21,959 nucleotides of DNA from a virus: IMG/VR virus record IMGVR_UViG_3300031278_000017, positions 1 through 21,959 of that record. One strand, given 5' to 3'. Positions 1-5,828 of the stretch are shown piece after piece. The notes beneath the pieces are model-generated. The model saw only the letters and a list, made by a program, of their open reading frames with translations, was not told the DNA's origin and ran no database searches. Positions within the stretch are counted from its first letter, which is position 1. Each line of letters opens with the position of its first letter. A program made the position numbers and the translations under genes.

Positions 1-34
1 ATCCTCAGAGCCGCGCTCGATTGGCGGCTGGGAT
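1..34. other. Hairpin at the left edge, upstream of the integrase
   Basis: AGCCGC (9-14) can pair with GCGGCT (24-29) around a 9-nt loop, and ATCC (1-4) can pair with GGAT (31-34), giving a two-part stem. It lies just before the SD of the integrase gene. It may be a terminator of an upstream gene or an operator; there is no T-run. The first bases, ATCCT, match the inside of the reverse-oriented repeat found at 17236, so this could be a truncated copy, but the window starts too late to tell. Confidence 0.35.
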
Positions 35-59
35 AGCTTGACAGGAAAGGAGGCAAACG

Positions 60-1247
60 ATGATAGAGACAAAAGTCCGGGGGGACGAAGCGGCCACGGG
101 GCAGGCCAAAGATGATATAATCAAAGTGTGCCCTGAAGAGAGTGACTACACTAAGGTCAATGTCGGCAAGGACCTCGAGCCAATCGTCTCGGCAATAACG
201 GCGCTCAGCCCGGCGAGCATAGAGCTGGTGGCCTCACTGGTCAGGCAGCTTGCCGTTCGGGAAGGCGTAGACATGAGTGCCGAGAATCGGTCGAGGATAA
301 CCTGCCCGATGGACGGAGTGCCGCTATGGGTATCGAAGCTCAAGCAAGAGAGCTACTCGCCCGGGACCATCCGGGTGTACATGTCGACGATAACGATGTG
401 CCTGGCAATCATGCCGACGCCGTCCAGACTGGACCTGCAGCAATGGCTCGCCCAGCGCTTGGAGACGTGCTCTCCCGCACGAGTGGCCACGGACCGGAAG
501 GCGCTCAGGAGCCTGTTCTCGTTCTTGCGAGAGGAAGGGCTCTGGGCGGTAGACCCGACAGAGCGCATCAAAAGCATCAGGGTGCCCCGCCACACGAAAG
601 AGCCGCCCACGCTGGAAGAGGTGTGCAAGCTGCTGGAGTACGAGTGCCACGGTATCGGGCAGACGCAGAAGTACAGGGTGATGACACAGCTGCTCGCCAC
701 GACGGGGCTCAGGCTGACGGAAGCCTGCTCGCTCAAGAAGAGCGGCGTGCTGTTCTCGAAGCACGAGCTGAGGGTCTGGGGCAAGGGCATGGGCGGCGGC
801 AAGGAAGGCATCGTGCCCATGATACCGGCGGCCGAAGTGCTGCTGAAGGACTGGATGGAGAGACACCCGGACAAGAGCTCCCCGTACGTGTTTCCTGGGG
901 GCGGGAAGACCGGCTACTGGTCGATATCATCCTACGAGAAGACCCTCAAGAGGGCGTGCAAGAAGTACGGCCTCAAGAACTTCCACCCTCACACGCTAAG
1001 GCACTTTTTTGCGACATACACGCTGTCTCACGGCGCCAAGCTAGAGGTCGTGAGCAAGATACTCAGACACGCGTCGGTCGGCACGACCGCAGATATCTAC
1101 AGGCACGTGCTGACGGGCGAGATGCACGACGCGGCCAGAGACTTTGCGCCGCAGCTGACAATGCCGGCGCTGGTGGCTTTGCCGGAACACGGAGTCGTAG
1201 AAGGAGAGTTCAAGGAAATTGACAGCGAGACCGAAGGAGGCGAATAA
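60..1247 (+). CDS. int: Tyrosine recombinase / phage integrase
   Basis: This 395-residue protein should cut and rejoin DNA at attachment sites, integrating or excising the phage. The N-terminal part (about 85-160) looks like the SAM-like core-binding domain, and about 180-360 is the catalytic domain. Visible catalytic residues are R218 (TGLRLTEA), a lysine in the GKGMGGGK beta-hairpin (K242 or K248), H311 and R314 (HTLRH), H337 (LRHAS) and the nucleophile Y347 (ADIYRHV). All are intact, so it is probably active. Residues 1-80 have no recognised domain and could bind arm-type sites. The start has AAAGGAGG (46-53) six bases upstream. It could instead be a XerC/D-type resolvase, but position and context favour an integrase. 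No tRNA or recognisable att core lies beside it within the window. Confidence 0.95.
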   Translation: MIETKVRGDEAATGQAKDDIIKVCPEESDYTKVNVGKDLEPIVSAITALSPASIELVASLVRQLAVREGVDMSAENRSRITCPMDGVPLWVSKLKQESYSPGTIRVYMSTITMCLAIMPTPSRLDLQQWLAQRLETCSPARVATDRKALRSLFSFLREEGLWAVDPTERIKSIRVPRHTKEPPTLEEVCKLLEYECHGIGQTQKYRVMTQLLATTGLRLTEACSLKKSGVLFSKHELRVWGKGMGGGKEGIVPMIPAAEVLLKDWMERHPDKSSPYVFPGGGKTGYWSISSYEKTLKRACKKYGLKNFHPHTLRHFFATYTLSHGAKLEVVSKILRHASVGTTADIYRHVLTGEMHDAARDFAPQLTMPALVALPEHGVVEGEFKEIDSETEGGE

Positions 1248-1248
1248 C

Positions 1249-1623
1249 ATGCCGCGGACCGGCGCCCAGGTCTCATCGCCTGGCCTCCGTCGCAATACTG
1301 CTAAAAAGAGCGCGCCCACTGTGGCAGTAGGCTCTAAGCAGGCTGGCGGCCGGCGTCGCCGCGGCATCCATATCGTGAGAGTATGCTGGCTGACCGGGAA
1401 GCGCGGATGGAAGTACTTTGCGCGGCATCACGTCATGACGGTCGAGGAAGACCCGGACCTGACCGTGTGGCTCTGCAGAGGCGCGCACTACCTGGTCAAC
1501 CTGCTCAGCCGGTACAAGCTTATAGAGGACCCGAGCAAGATGGCCGACCTGATAATGCTCGCGAGGACGCAGGCCGGCCTCGAGAACAAGAGAATCGTGG
1601 TCCGGTACGAAGAGGTAGACTGA
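1249..1623 (+). CDS. Hypothetical protein with a basic N-terminus
   Basis: I do not recognise this 124-residue protein. Its first 40 residues are very basic and low in complexity (RRNTAKKS, GGRRRRG), which suggests nucleic-acid binding. The rest (about 41-124) looks like a compact folded domain ending in RIVVRYEEVD. The start at 1249 is chosen because AAGGAGG (1234-1240) lies eight bases upstream and the previous gene stops at 1247. The gene shares its stop with the start of the next gene (TGATG), so the two are probably translated together. It sits in the accessory region after the integrase. A DNA-binding accessory role is inference only. Confidence 0.7.
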   Translation: MPRTGAQVSSPGLRRNTAKKSAPTVAVGSKQAGGRRRRGIHIVRVCWLTGKRGWKYFARHHVMTVEEDPDLTVWLCRGAHYLVNLLSRYKLIEDPSKMADLIMLARTQAGLENKRIVVRYEEVD

Positions 1624-1892
1624 TGCACAAGAAGCGCGCCAGGGAAGACATACTCGCCAGACGCCGTGCAGACGACGGCAGGCGCGGCGAGCTTGGGCTG
1701 ATACCCAGCGCAGATGAAAGTGAAAGCTACGCCGCCAGAAGAGACAGGCAGGCAGCCGAGAGGCTCGGCATCGTCAGGCCGTATAGCCCCGGGATACTAG
1801 TCGTCACCAATCCGTTTCATGCGCGTCCGCAAGAGGGCGTGATAATACTGAGGCCGGGACGTGGAAGTCCTGCAGCCGCGAAGGAGGAATAG
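1623..1892 (+). CDS. Small hypothetical protein
   Basis: This 89-residue protein starts at an ATG overlapping the previous stop by one base (TGATG), which implies translational coupling. The first 50 residues are highly charged (KKRAREDILARRRADDGRRGE) and probably helical. The C-terminal half carries a short hydrophobic patch (GILVVTNPFHARP, then GVIILRPGRG) that resembles two beta-strands. No family is recognised. A longer in-frame extension back to 1383 is rejected because it would lie almost wholly inside the preceding gene. Confidence 0.6.
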   Translation: MHKKRAREDILARRRADDGRRGELGLIPSADESESYAARRDRQAAERLGIVRPYSPGILVVTNPFHARPQEGVIILRPGRGSPAAAKEE

Positions 1893-1894
1893 CC

Positions 1895-2038
1895 ATGACC
1901 ACAGACAATAGCAAACCATGCCCGCCGGGAGGACCGGTTCACGACGGAAGCGGTGGAGGAAAGGGAAGGCCGGGCGGAGACAGGCAGGGGCTCAGCAGCC
2001 CAAGGCCGCCAGACCATCCTGGCACTCAAAGCAAGTAG
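1895..2038 (+). CDS. Small Gly/Pro-rich peptide gene
   Basis: This is a 47-codon ORF preceded by AAGGAGG (1881-1887) with a seven-base spacer. The product is rich in Gly, Pro, Ser and charged residues (KPCPPGGPVHDGSGGGKG), is probably disordered and has one Cys. It starts three bases after the previous stop, which fits the packing of the neighbours. The excellent ribosome binding site is the main evidence that it is a gene. It could instead be a spacer that keeps ribosomes moving to the nuclease gene at 2067. Function unknown. Confidence 0.45.
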   Translation: MTTDNSKPCPPGGPVHDGSGGGKGRPGGDRQGLSSPRPPDHPGTQSK

Positions 2039-2066
2039 AGCAGACGAACGACAAGGAGGTACGACA

Positions 2067-2777
2067 ATGGCGTCACCGACAGCCGCGCATCAGCGGTACA
2101 GAAACCAAAGCGGGGCGATAGTCCCGGGAGTGACTACAGTTATCGGGCTTCTCGCCAAGCCGGCCCTTGTGCCTTGGGCATGGAAGCTCGGCATGCAGGG
2201 CGAGGACATGAACAAAGTGAGAGACATGGCCGCCGACATCGGGACGGCCACGCATTACATGGTAGAATGCAGGCTGAAGGGCGAGACGCCCGATTTTCAG
2301 CACACGACCCCGTTCGTCAAGGAAAGCGCCCTGAAGATGATGCCCGCGTTTGACAAGTACCTGAAAGAGAACCCGGCGAAGACGCTGGGGTCGGAGGTGC
2401 AGGTAGTCAGCGAGCGATGGCAGTTCGGCGGGTGCATCGACTGGATTGCCAGGCCAGAGTCTACAGGTGTTGTCACCATCCGTGACATCAAGACCAGCGC
2501 TGGGATATACCCGGAATACCGGATACAGCTGGTCGCCTACAAGGAGGCGTGGAACGAACTGCATCCCGACCAGCCCGTCGAGGCTGTCGAGGCCTTGCAC
2601 CTGGACAAGAAGACTGGACTGTTGACGGTCTATCCGTTTGGCGACCTGACCGCTGAGTGGGAGATATTCAAGCACCTGCGGGCCATATACATGCTGCAAA
2701 AGAGGGCGGACCCGAACCGCAATAAGGCACAGTCCAGGAACTACCGCAAGGTCGGCAAGCTGGGCGGCGTCTTATGA
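2067..2777 (+). CDS. PD-(D/E)XK nuclease (RecB/Cas4-like phage exonuclease)
   Basis: This 236-residue protein has the hallmarks of the PD-(D/E)XK nuclease superfamily, RecB/Cas4-type: a GTATHYMVE segment with H63, E110 in LGSEVQV, D125 in GGCIDWI, the core D140-x-K142 (IRDIKTS) and the QxxxY-like motif IV (IQLVAY, 153-158). Phage proteins of this kind usually degrade one strand at DNA ends to feed recombination or end processing. No Cas4-type Fe-S cysteine set is seen. The start is set by AAGGAGGT (2053-2060) six bases upstream; the frame is open further upstream but lacks a comparable signal. It overlaps the methyltransferase start by four bases (ATGA), so the two are translationally coupled. 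A restriction endonuclease partner of that methyltransferase is a less likely alternative. Confidence 0.82.
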   Translation: MASPTAAHQRYRNQSGAIVPGVTTVIGLLAKPALVPWAWKLGMQGEDMNKVRDMAADIGTATHYMVECRLKGETPDFQHTTPFVKESALKMMPAFDKYLKENPAKTLGSEVQVVSERWQFGGCIDWIARPESTGVVTIRDIKTSAGIYPEYRIQLVAYKEAWNELHPDQPVEAVEALHLDKKTGLLTVYPFGDLTAEWEIFKHLRAIYMLQKRADPNRNKAQSRNYRKVGKLGGVL

Positions 2778-3679
2778 AGGGACTCGAGACGTTCGTTGAC
2801 TGGTTCGCCGGCATCGGCGGCTTCCACATCGCTGCCGCAAGATGCGGACTTAAATGCGTAGGAGCGTGCGACAATGACAAATGGGCTAGAGAGACATATA
2901 AGACAAGATTCGGACACTATCCGGAGTTCGAAGACGCAAGACAGGTCGACCCCAGAGAAGTTCCAGACCATGACCTCTTCTGCGGAGGCTTTCCCTGTCC
3001 GTCCTTCAGCATCGCCGGCAAAAGGCTCGGCTTCCAAGACGAAAGAGGCACCCTCTTCTTTGAGATATGTAGTCTCCTTGATATCAAGCGACCGAACTAC
3101 GCCATCCTTGAGAACGTTACGGGACTTTTGTCGGCGCCTTTCGTTGACGAGAATGGACTCACAATCCCTGAGACTTCCGGATGGGTTTTCTACAGAATCC
3201 TGGAGTCGCTGGGGGACTTGGGGTATAATGTGCAATGGCAGGTGCTTTACAGCCGACATTGGGTTCCCCAAGACAGGCGAAGAGTATACATTATCTGCAG
3301 TTCTCGAGAAGTCCCCGTCCCTGAAGTATTTCCGCTCTTCGATGCTGCAGGAGAGATGGCAGGCTATCCTCGGGGGCAAGGAGGCGCCATAGGTAAACTG
3401 CACAAGCACCAAGGTGGCCGAGTGTACGGGCCAGGCAGCATAGGCCCAACGCTAGATACGGGACATGGCCCGCTTATTGACACGGGCACCGGCCTAAGGC
3501 TAGCGACACCAATCGAGCGCGAGCGGATGCAGGGCTTCCCAGACGGATGGACAGAGGGCGTCAGCGACCGCCAGCGAGAGAGGCAAACGGGAAACGCAAT
3601 CACAGTTCAGGTGGCAACCGAAGTCATACGGCGCCTCGTGGAGTGCCACAACAGCCAAGGGAGGCGTCGGGCGGCCTGA
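2774..3679 (+). CDS. dcm: C5-cytosine-specific DNA methyltransferase
   Basis: This 301-residue enzyme should transfer a methyl group from S-adenosylmethionine to C5 of cytosine in a specific DNA sequence. The motifs appear in canonical order: motif I WFAGIGGFH (SAM binding, 10-18), motif IV GFPCPSFS with catalytic C75, motif VI ENV (113-115), motif VIII QDRRRVYII (166-174) and motif X GNAITVQVATEVI (273-285). The region between VIII and IX that holds the target-recognition domain (about 180-245) is short, so the recognition site is probably simple. No cognate restriction enzyme is evident, so it looks like an orphan phage methyltransferase that protects against host restriction. Its base composition and codon choice are visibly less GC-rich than its neighbours, which suggests separate acquisition. 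It starts inside the nuclease stop codon region. Confidence 0.95.
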   Translation: MKGLETFVDWFAGIGGFHIAAARCGLKCVGACDNDKWARETYKTRFGHYPEFEDARQVDPREVPDHDLFCGGFPCPSFSIAGKRLGFQDERGTLFFEICSLLDIKRPNYAILENVTGLLSAPFVDENGLTIPETSGWVFYRILESLGDLGYNVQWQVLYSRHWVPQDRRRVYIICSSREVPVPEVFPLFDAAGEMAGYPRGQGGAIGKLHKHQGGRVYGPGSIGPTLDTGHGPLIDTGTGLRLATPIERERMQGFPDGWTEGVSDRQRERQTGNAITVQVATEVIRRLVECHNSQGRRRAA

Positions 3680-3682
3680 CGA

Positions 3683-3702
3683 GTACCTTAATACTAAGGA
3701 AC
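3683..3702 (+). other. Small hairpin after the methyltransferase
   Basis: CCTTA (3686-3690) pairs with TAAGG (3695-3699) around an ATAC loop, and after one A-A mismatch the stem continues with GT (3683-3684) against AC (3701-3702). There is no T-run, so it is not a classical terminator. It sits directly 5' of the dispersed repeat copy at 3702 and with it fills the gap between the methyltransferase and the next gene. Confidence 0.4.
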
Positions 3703-3726
3703 CCAGGATTCGCGACACGCGAGTCC
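3702..3726 (+). repeat. Dispersed hairpin repeat, copy at 3.7 kb (forward)
   Basis: The copy contains CCCAGGATTCGCG (3702-3714). GGATTCGCG (3706-3714) pairs over nine positions, one of them a G-T wobble, with CGCGAGTCC (3718-3726) across an ACA loop. The same 12-mer CCAGGATTCGCG recurs at 12150 and 17392 and on the opposite strand at 17236. Here similarity to the other copies stops at the 12-mer. It is followed two bases later by the SD AAGGAGG of the gene at 3744, so as RNA it would sit in that gene's leader. Confidence 0.75.
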
Positions 3727-3743
3727 AGAAGGAGGACGGAGCA

Positions 3744-4160
3744 ATGAGCGCAAAGAAGCAGACAGCACCAGAGCCAAAGGAAGAGGCCAACGAGGCCGAA
3801 CTGTTCGACGAGGAAACGGCGGAAGCCGAATCCCTGGCGGACCTGGCTGGAACCGGCGGCGGCGTCTACGAGGGCGACCTGCTGACGATGGAAGCCATCA
3901 AGGACCGCAAGCACACGGTCATCGACTTCAAGTTCCTGCCCAGCACGTTCAAAGAAGGGGGGACGTACGCCTGCATCCAGATTAAGCTCCGCGGCGCGCT
4001 GCAGGTCGTCAACACCAACGCGACCGTGATACTCAAAGGTCTGGCTAACGTCGACAAGACAAGACTGCCAATCGTGAACGCTTTCGTCATGCGGATGGGC
4101 AAAAACAAGCGGGAGTACTGGGACTTCGCCGGCGCGGACGAGCTAAAGCAACTGAAGTAG
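3744..4160 (+). CDS. Hypothetical protein with an acidic N-terminal tail; possible DNA-metabolism accessory
   Basis: This 138-residue protein has an acidic, probably disordered first third (EEANEAELFDEETAEAE) and a folded part from about 45 (HTVIDFKFLPSTFKEGGTYACIQIKL) to the end. The folded part alternates short beta-like stretches, which would suit an OB-type or similar small beta domain, but I cannot assign a family. It lies after the nuclease and methyltransferase and before the replication genes, where phages often carry a single-strand DNA-binding or recombination mediator protein. That role is inference from position only. The acidic tail is at the N-terminus, unlike typical SSB proteins, where it is C-terminal. 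AAGGAGG (3729-3735) lies eight bases before the ATG, directly after the repeat hairpin. Confidence 0.75.
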   Translation: MSAKKQTAPEPKEEANEAELFDEETAEAESLADLAGTGGGVYEGDLLTMEAIKDRKHTVIDFKFLPSTFKEGGTYACIQIKLRGALQVVNTNATVILKGLANVDKTRLPIVNAFVMRMGKNKREYWDFAGADELKQLK

Positions 4161-4176
4161 AGCACTGGAGGTAACC

Positions 4177-4464
4177 ATGCCTTACATACTGCAAAGCCAG
4201 CGGCAGCGGCTTGACCCCGCGATAGCCGAACTGGAGATAATTCTTTGCGACCTGTGCGAGCCCAAAGGCGGGCCAGACGTGGCCGCAGACGGGATGCTCA
4301 ACTACATCTTCACGCGGCTGCTGCAGGGAGGACCACTCCAGAGCTACGTCAGCCTCGAGCGCGCAGTCGGATGCCTGGAGTGCTGCAAGCTTGAGCTGTA
4401 CCGCCGAGTGGCCGCCCCTTACGAAGACAAGAAGGCCGAAGAGAACGGAGAAGTGTACCCGTGA
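4177..4464 (+). CDS. Small conserved phage protein (DUF6899-like)
   Basis: This 95-residue protein shows a pattern I recall from a widespread family of phage and bacterial hypotheticals (DUF6899-like): an N-terminal MPYI, a central LNYIFTRLL, a GCLECCKLELYRR stretch and an ending PYEDKKAEENGEVYP. The function of the family is unknown. The protein is mostly helical, with three cysteines in the CLECC cluster and nearby. GGAGGT lies a few bases before the ATG. It overlaps the next gene by four bases (GTGA), so the pair is coupled. The family assignment is from memory of the pattern. Confidence 0.8.
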   Translation: MPYILQSQRQRLDPAIAELEIILCDLCEPKGGPDVAADGMLNYIFTRLLQGGPLQSYVSLERAVGCLECCKLELYRRVAAPYEDKKAEENGEVYP

Positions 4465-4754
4465 GCGACGGGCCAAGCGACTGTGCGAGAGCCGCGGAGA
4501 CAAAAGCCGAGCAGCTCATAGCCGAACGCTGGCCTAAGCTGAGGCGCATACGCTATCACAGCGTTGCCCCGAAGTACGGGACCGCCGTGTACATGTACGA
4601 GGAGTGGCTCACACACGTGGTAGAGATTATAGTCAACAGACAGGTCAAGGAGCGCTGGGTGTGCGAACCATTTCAAGCGCCTAAAAGACGTAGGCTGACA
4701 AAGGACGACTGGCCTGTGGGCTACTATAGCACGAGTCGTTTATCAAGGAGGTAG
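4461..4754 (+). CDS. Hypothetical protein
   Basis: This 97-residue protein starts with GTG overlapping the previous stop (GTGA). No family is recognised. It has a helical N-terminus (RAAETKAEQLIAERWPKLRRIRYH), a Tyr-rich middle (YGTAVYMYEEWLTHVVEIIVN) and a basic C-terminus (KRRRL, SRLSRR). The coupling to the conserved small gene upstream and the next SD overlapping its end support its being a real gene. Nothing visible points to a role. Confidence 0.65.
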   Translation: MSDGPSDCARAAETKAEQLIAERWPKLRRIRYHSVAPKYGTAVYMYEEWLTHVVEIIVNRQVKERWVCEPFQAPKRRRLTKDDWPVGYYSTSRLSRR

Positions 4755-4756
4755 GC

Positions 4757-5215
4757 ATGACAAAGAGAGGCCTTATAGTGTACCAGGGCGGGTCGATGAC
4801 AGGGCTGACCCTGGAGGAAATTACAGGATGGCGCAGGGAGGCGGGCGCGCTGCTTGAGGACGCCGGATTCACGGTGCTCAATCCGGCCAGAGGGCTGATG
4901 TTCCTGGAGCCGGAAGCGGTCGTGAAGGACGCGTACGAGGACGAGTTCACCGAGAACAAGCATGTCGTCTTCGAGAGGGACAAGTTCGACGCCACCAGGG
5001 CAGACATACTGCTCATGAACCTGCTCAAGGCGCCGCGGACAAGCATAGGCACGGTCATGGAGATGGCTTGGGGTCACCTGGCCGGCAGGTTCATCTGCAC
5101 TGCCATAGAGCGAGAGGGCAATCCGCACATGCACGCGTTTGTCAGAGAAGCGTCGAGCATACTGTTCGAAGACATTATGGACGCCTGCCTGTACATTGTA
5201 GAGACGTTCGGATAG
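4757..5215 (+). CDS. Nucleoside 2-deoxyribosyltransferase-like protein
   Basis: This 152-residue protein matches the nucleoside 2-deoxyribosyltransferase / DUF4406-type fold: an N-terminal strand with VYQGGSMTG, a WRREAGALLEDAGFTVLNPARG segment, FERDKFDATRADILLMNLL (the family's conserved xxRDxxxixxsDxxlvN pattern) and RTSIGTVMEMAWG, equivalent to the SxGTxxExxxA motif that carries the catalytic glutamate. Family enzymes swap bases on deoxyribosides or hydrolyse nucleotides. Its substrate here is unknown. AAGGAGGT lies just before the ATG and overlaps the previous stop. It sits next to a P-loop kinase-like gene and directly upstream of the replication genes, which fits nucleotide salvage, modified-nucleotide metabolism or NAD-type chemistry. 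Family level is fairly sure; reaction is not. Confidence 0.78.
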   Translation: MTKRGLIVYQGGSMTGLTLEEITGWRREAGALLEDAGFTVLNPARGLMFLEPEAVVKDAYEDEFTENKHVVFERDKFDATRADILLMNLLKAPRTSIGTVMEMAWGHLAGRFICTAIEREGNPHMHAFVREASSILFEDIMDACLYIVETFG

Positions 5216-5222
5216 GAGGCGT

Positions 5223-5828
5223 ATGCTTAAGGTAGCGTTGGCCGGGGCGCAGGACACCGGCAAGACGACCGTAGCGAGAATGCTGTCCGGAAGGCTGTCC
5301 AGCCGAGGCATCCTGACTCACTACGTCCAGGAGTTCGCCCGCGGTTACATACCGAAGGCCGGAGAGATAACATCGCTCGCCGAAGAGCTGTTCCTTGTTG
5401 AGCAGCAGCTGAAGCTTGAGCGAGAAACGCCGGCAGGGATGGCTGTCATGATAACTGATTCGCCTGTCTTCCTTGCGTTCGTGTACTCGATATTAATGGT
5501 CAATTTCAGACAACTCCACAAGAAGGACATCATCATGCTCGACAGAGTCTACGACAAGGTCTTAGACCACGGCGGGTATGACATGATATTCCTGCTTCCT
5601 GTAAGATGCGAGCCTGCCGATGACGGCGTACGCCCAGAGAGTCTCAGGCGCAAAAACGGCGACATTGCCGCTAGGGTAGGTGCTTTTATTACGCTCCACG
5701 GCCTAGTGGCTCAAAAACTCACCACGGTGCTCCAGAACAAGTCTAAAGCGTTTAACGCGTATACCGATTCGGCAGAGCAGACAATTTTAGCGATATTGAG
5801 AGGACTCGATGCAGCCGCCAAAGACTAA
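5223..5828 (+). CDS. P-loop kinase-like ATPase (AAA_28 / NadR-like)
   Basis: This 201-residue protein begins with a Walker A motif, GAQDTGKTT (8-16). It then shows YVQEFARGYI, like the E-x-AR-x-YI element of the NadR kinase domain and AAA_28 proteins, an EELFLVEQQLKLE helix and TDSP as the likely Walker B. Such proteins phosphorylate nucleosides or ribosyl-nicotinamide, or act as uncharacterised phage ATPases. The substrate is not readable from the sequence. The SD TAGGAGG overlaps the previous stop codon and is only three bases from the ATG, so initiation is probably coupled. Its 3' end overlaps the primase-helicase gene by 20 bases. The second half is somewhat richer in A+T than surrounding genes. 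Confidence 0.8.
   Translation: MLKVALAGAQDTGKTTVARMLSGRLSSRGILTHYVQEFARGYIPKAGEITSLAEELFLVEQQLKLERETPAGMAVMITDSPVFLAFVYSILMVNFRQLHKKDIIMLDRVYDKVLDHGGYDMIFLLPVRCEPADDGVRPESLRRKNGDIAARVGAFITLHGLVAQKLTTVLQNKSKAFNAYTDSAEQTILAILRGLDAAAKD

Noticed and set aside
1-59. tRNA or att site next to the integrase
   Set aside because: The hairpin does not fold as a tRNA part, and no repeated core was found elsewhere in the window.
326-1222. 298-codon open frame on + in another frame inside the integrase
   Set aside because: It overlaps an integrase with all catalytic residues; its Arg/Gly-rich composition is a GC-rich shadow.
2067-3679. Restriction-modification system formed by the nuclease and the methyltransferase
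   Set aside because: The nuclease has RecB/Cas4-like motifs (early His, QxxxY-like) typical of phage recombination exonucleases and lacks a visible target-recognition region.
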